From: Anaerofilum sp.
Lineage (GTDB): Bacteria > Bacillota > Clostridia > Oscillospirales > Ruminococcaceae
Length of the DNA: 7,880 nt
Reading direction: 5' to 3'
Assembly (NCBI GenBank): GCA_020024115.1
Contig: JAHHUF010000083.1
Span: forward strand, 1 to 7,880
Of this stretch, positions 5,710-7,880 are shown in pieces. Both the position numbers and the translations under genes were made by a program. The first letter of the stretch is position 1; each line of letters begins with the position of its first letter. Below the pieces are notes generated by a model, which was given only the letters and a program-made list of their open reading frames with translations, was not told the DNA's origin and did not search any database.

Positions 5710-6198
5710 TTAGCTTAACAGTTGTTCAAAAACAGAAAGCCTTTCGTCTGCCTGCTGCGTTTCGCAGCTGCAACCCAGCTTGCGCGGCTTGCCGCAGACG
5801 GGGCATAGCCCTTTACATTGTTCGTCGCACAGAATCACCTGTGGAATCTGTAAATCTATTTCGCTTCGGGCAAGCTCGTCTAAATCAAGCATTCCCCTAC
5901 CGCTGATAGGCAGTTCACACATATCTTCCTGCAACTCGTCCAAACTGACAACATATTGTTGCTTCAGTTCAAACTCTTGCACGACCGGTTCAAGACAACG
6001 AGCACATTCTGTTTGGACTTTCACACTGAAAGAAATCTCTAACATCGCCCTGCTGCCTTCATGCTTTGCGGAAAATTGTACATTGCATGGTGGCTCAATA
6101 CGATAGCCTGAAAAGTCCTGTTCATTGCACTCAAGCACAAATTCCCTTTCTGCGGGCACTGTGCTTTTTGTCAAAAACTGATTTAAGTCAAATTGCAT
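5710..6198 (-). CDS. yceD: YceD / DUF177 family protein, probable 23S rRNA accumulation factor
   Basis: The 162-residue protein has the DUF177 layout: a beta-rich N-terminal part, a central CARCLEPV (C65, C68), and a cysteine-rich C-terminal part with CDEQCKGLCPVCG (C124, C128, C132, C135), then C143 and C145. The CKGLCPVCG segment is characteristic of the family's bacterial members and suggests a metal site. In E. coli and plants, members of this family are reported to be needed for normal 23S rRNA accumulation; that role is transferred here by family and by linkage to rpmF. GAGGTG lies just upstream of the ATG. It is the first gene after a perfect-consensus promoter, with a leader of only about 20 nt. 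Family assignment is firm; mechanism is not known from sequence. Confidence 0.93.
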   Translation of the reverse strand: MQFDLNQFLTKSTVPAEREFVLECNEQDFSGYRIEPPCNVQFSAKHEGSRAMLEISFSVKVQTECARCLEPVVQEFELKQQYVVSLDELQEDMCELPISGRGMLDLDELARSEIDLQIPQVILCDEQCKGLCPVCGKPRKLGCSCETQQADERLSVFEQLLS

Positions 6199-6224
6199 AA
6201 CTCACCTCAAAAGGTCGCTCTGCT

Positions 6225-6253
6225 ATTATACCTATTCCGACGGAATTTGTCAA
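6225..6253 (-). promoter_or_regulatory. Perfect-consensus sigma-A promoter of yceD-rpmF
   Basis: TTGACA (6253-6248) and TATAAT (6230-6225) are both perfect hexamers separated by exactly 17 bp. Transcription would start near 6218, about 20 nt before the yceD ATG. This strength fits a ribosomal-protein operon. Confidence 0.93.
6234..6246. promoter_or_regulatory. 13-bp palindrome within the yceD promoter spacer
   Basis: ATTCCG-A-CGGAAT is a perfect 6-bp-arm dyad centred in the 17-bp spacer between the -35 and -10 hexamers. Its placement is that of a repressor site, and its GC-containing core stands out in AT-rich surroundings. I do not recognise it as the site of a known regulator, so the operator role is inferred. 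Confidence 0.5.
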
Positions 6254-6277
6254 TAGCGTTTTCTGAAAATTTCCTTC

Positions 6278-6314
6278 GGCACAATTATTTTTTCACAAAA
6301 AGCATAATTGTACC
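6278..6314. repeat. 37-bp inverted repeat between the P-loop gene and yceD
   Basis: GGCACAATTAT (6278-6288) and ATAATTGTACC (6304-6314) match as inverted arms at 10 of 11 positions, and the odd pair is a G-U wobble in one RNA orientation. Inside, TTTTT and AAAAA can extend the stem by five pairs beyond a two-base bulge, leaving a CAC loop. It lies past the strong terminator of the upstream gene and 24 bp before the yceD -35. It may be a second processing/termination structure or a protein-binding dyad. Confidence 0.55.
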
Positions 6315-6315
6315 A

Positions 6316-6355
6316 TAAAAACAAGCGCAGGGGCATCAAAAGCCCCTGACGCTTG
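6316..6355 (-). terminator. Strong intrinsic terminator after the pgi/P-loop gene pair
   Basis: CAAGCGTCAGGGGC (6355-6342) pairs with GCCCCTGCGCTTG (6334-6322), 13 pairs with one bulged T and a seven-base loop, followed by TTTTT on the minus strand. It begins nine bases after the P-loop gene's stop codon. Confidence 0.94.
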
Positions 6356-6364
6356 GTGGCATTC

Positions 6365-6787
6365 TTATCTGCCAAAAAAGCAAGCCATATACTTTTTAAC
6401 CGTCTCTGGCAAATCCTCTGCTGCTGCAGATACAGTAACAGTAACATTCACTTTTTCGCCAGCCAGTGCGTTCACTTCATCCAGCAATACACCCAAACCG
6501 TTCAGGTCATTGCTGCCAATCTTCAAGGCACCATCCAGGAACAAATCAGTGATGTCATAGTTGCCAGCCATCAAACCGGCAATAAAGCCATACAGCACAT
6601 CATAATTGTTAACTTTGTATTCATCAACATCAATCAGACGAACTTTGTGGTTGATGTCAAAGGTCAGTTTCATAGATTTTTCAACAACAACGATGTTGCC
6701 GCTTGTGGTTTCGGCAGCAGCATTAATCATATCAATCATAGCTTTGGTTTTTCCGGTACCTTTAGTACCAACAATCAATTTAATCAT
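6365..6787 (-). CDS. Small conserved P-loop NTPase-like protein, function unknown
   Basis: This 140-residue protein begins MIKLIVGTKGTGKTK, a clear Walker A motif (G7 to T14, with K13 as the phosphate-binding lysine). A hydrophobic strand, NIVVVEKS, follows near 31-38, and a second, DLFLDGAL, near 81-88 could carry a Walker B-like acidic residue (D85). The protein is too short for a standard ABC or AAA+ domain and shows no membrane segment. I recognise the type as a protein found in clostridia that is often labelled ATP-binding or, misleadingly, twitching motility PilT. No motility context is present here. AAAGGAGGG (6796-6804) gives a strong ribosome site 8 nt before the ATG. It follows pgi by 51 nt with no terminator between, so the two are probably co-transcribed. 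Function is not assigned. Confidence 0.85.
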   Translation of the reverse strand: MIKLIVGTKGTGKTKAMIDMINAAAETTSGNIVVVEKSMKLTFDINHKVRLIDVDEYKVNNYDVLYGFIAGLMAGNYDITDLFLDGALKIGSNDLNGLGVLLDEVNALAGEKVNVTVTVSAAAEDLPETVKKYMACFFGR

Positions 6788-6838
6788 AAGAGATACCCTC
6801 CTTTATTTTTCACCGTCCGTTTTACCTTTCGGTGGCTT
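6788..6838 (-). other. Short pgi to P-loop gene intergenic spacer
   Basis: This 51-base gap holds the P-loop gene's ribosome site and a small stem, CACCG/CGGTG (6834-6830 with 6815-6811), around a 14-base loop. There is no U-run and no convincing promoter, so it reads as an internal operon spacer, perhaps an mRNA processing point. Confidence 0.4.
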
Positions 6839-7880
6839 TTAACGAAGTTTTGCTTCCAGCTCGACTTTTTGAGCCTCGTAGCCAGGTTTGCCAAGCAATG
6901 CAAACATATTTTTCTTATAGCTTTCCACACCAGGCTGGTCAAATGGATTTACACCCAACAGATAGCCACTGATTGCGCAAGCACGCTCAAAGAAGTAAAT
7001 CAAGTATCCAAAGTCAAACTCTTTCAGACTTTCAACCTCCAAAACAATGTTTGGAACACCGCCATCAGTGTGTGCCAAGATGGTTCCTTCCATTGCTTTA
7101 CGGTTTACATAACTCATATTCTGCTCTGCCAAAAAGTTAAGTCCATCCAGATTTTGGGGGTCTTTCTCAATAAACATTTCACTGTGAGGATGTTTGATGT
7201 CCACAACAGTTTCAAACATGATTCGTGCGCCGTCTTGTACAAACTGACCCATAGAGTGCAAATCAGTTGAAAAAACAACGCTTGTTGGCATCAAGCCTTT
7301 TTGGTCTTTGCCTTCGCTTTCACCAAACAGTTGTTTGTACCACTCATTCATCATAGCAAAGTCAGGCTCATAGCTTACCATCAGCTCAACACTTTTACCT
7401 TTGCGATACAAAATATTGCGGGCAGCTGCATAGCGATAGCAGTCATTTTCCATATTGCAAACGCTCAGTTCTTTTCTTGCCTTTGCAGCACCTTCCATCA
7501 ATTTATCAATGTCCAGTCCTGCACAAGCGATGGGCAGCAAACCAACTGCGGTCAAAACAGAGAATCGTCCGCCAACATCATCAGGAACAACAAAGCTCTC
7601 CCAGCCTTCACGGTCTGCCTGCTCTTTCAAGGTTCCCTTTGCACGGTCGGTAGTAGCATAAATGCGGCTCTTTGCCTCTTCTTTGCCCACTGTCTTTTCC
7701 AGATACTCTTTCAAAATGCGGAATGCAACTGCCGGCTCGGTAGTAGTTCCCGATTTGGAAATTACATTCAAGCTCACACGCTTGCCTTCGCAAATTTTCA
7801 AAACCTGATTCAAATAAGAAGAAGAAATGGAATTTCCTACAAAATAGATTTCAGGTGTTGATTTACAGGTTGCATTATAC
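6839..7880 (-). CDS. pgi: Glucose-6-phosphate isomerase, N-terminus missing (runs off the window)
   Basis: Pgi interconverts glucose-6-phosphate and fructose-6-phosphate in glycolysis and gluconeogenesis. The 346 residues present start at the window edge with frame-open sequence EIYFVGNSISSSYLNQVL. They include the phosphate-binding SKSGTTTEP, the family signature DDVGGRFSVLTAVGLLP, DLHSMGQFVQDG with a likely active-site histidine, and the second signature GVNPFDQPGVESYKK, whose lysine is the conserved catalytic residue. Family members in Firmicutes have about 450 residues, so roughly the first 100 are outside. A TTG at 7813 could be mistaken for a start but is internal to the conserved fold. 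No break or missing active-site motif is seen. It is probably followed in the same transcript by the P-loop gene. Confidence 0.97.
   Translation of the reverse strand, partial: YNATCKSTPEIYFVGNSISSSYLNQVLKICEGKRVSLNVISKSGTTTEPAVAFRILKEYLEKTVGKEEAKSRIYATTDRAKGTLKEQADREGWESFVVPDDVGGRFSVLTAVGLLPIACAGLDIDKLMEGAAKARKELSVCNMENDCYRYAAARNILYRKGKSVELMVSYEPDFAMMNEWYKQLFGESEGKDQKGLMPTSVVFSTDLHSMGQFVQDGARIMFETVVDIKHPHSEMFIEKDPQNLDGLNFLAEQNMSYVNRKAMEGTILAHTDGGVPNIVLEVESLKEFDFGYLIYFFERACAISGYLLGVNPFDQPGVESYKKNMFALLGKPGYEAQKVELEAKLR

Noticed and set aside
6353..7270. Plus-strand open frame of 305 codons opposite pgi and the P-loop gene
   Set aside because: It is antisense to two well-supported genes, has no ribosome site, and its composition is that of a reversed coding strand with no recognisable domain.
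7811..7813. TTG at 7813 as the start of a shortened pgi
   Set aside because: Conserved Pgi sequence continues in frame to the window edge, so the gene simply extends beyond the window.
7874..7879. TATAAT on the minus strand at the window edge as a -10 element
   Set aside because: It lies within the pgi coding sequence, and any -35 would be outside the window, so there is no support.
1..7880. CRISPR arrays, insertion sequences, tRNA or rRNA genes
   Set aside because: No regularly spaced repeats, transposase-like frames, terminal inverted repeats with target duplication, or tRNA/rRNA-like sequence were seen on either strand.

Overview
The window looks like chromosomal core DNA from an anaerobic low-to-moderate-GC Firmicute of class Clostridia, probably of the Ruminococcaceae/Oscillospiraceae kind. 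This is inferred from the gene set (a PDZ/radical-SAM DUF512 protein next to der and plsY, a clostridial-type RpoB N-terminus, a zinc-ribbon L32), strong AGGAGG ribosome sites and near-consensus sigma-A promoters. All nine supported genes lie on the minus strand, so the window reads right to left in transcription order. I see no mobile element, CRISPR array, tRNA or rRNA.

In transcription order: (1) 7880-6365: the C-terminal three quarters of glucose-6-phosphate isomerase (pgi), then a small P-loop protein of unknown function, closed by a strong terminator. (2) 6253-5461: a perfect-consensus promoter with a palindrome in its spacer drives yceD (DUF177) and rpmF (ribosomal protein L32), closed by a strong terminator. 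(3) 5340-1974: DUF512 radical-SAM protein, der (ribosome-assembly GTPase) and plsY (acyl-phosphate:glycerol-3-phosphate acyltransferase), packed with short gaps and closed by a strong terminator. (4) 1932-1444: an Rrf2-family regulator with a cysteine-rich putative Fe-S loop, whose promoter is overlapped by a 9-bp-arm inverted repeat. (5) 1377-1: a strong promoter, a leader of about 170 nt with a hairpin and an imperfect repeat, and the first 390 codons of rpoB.

The themes are ribosome production (L32, YceD, Der), transcription (RpoB), phospholipid synthesis (PlsY) and central carbon metabolism (Pgi). The least ordinary part is 1173-1935. Here rpoB is not preceded by rplJ-rplL, the usual bacterial arrangement. 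It follows an Rrf2 regulator and has its own promoter and a structured leader. A sequence resembling the Rrf2 gene's own candidate operator overlaps the rpoB -10 element. That suggests, without proving, a link between Fe-S or redox sensing and RNA polymerase synthesis. The remaining genes are conserved housekeeping genes, two of them (DUF512 and the P-loop protein) without an established function. I found no convincing new multi-gene system.
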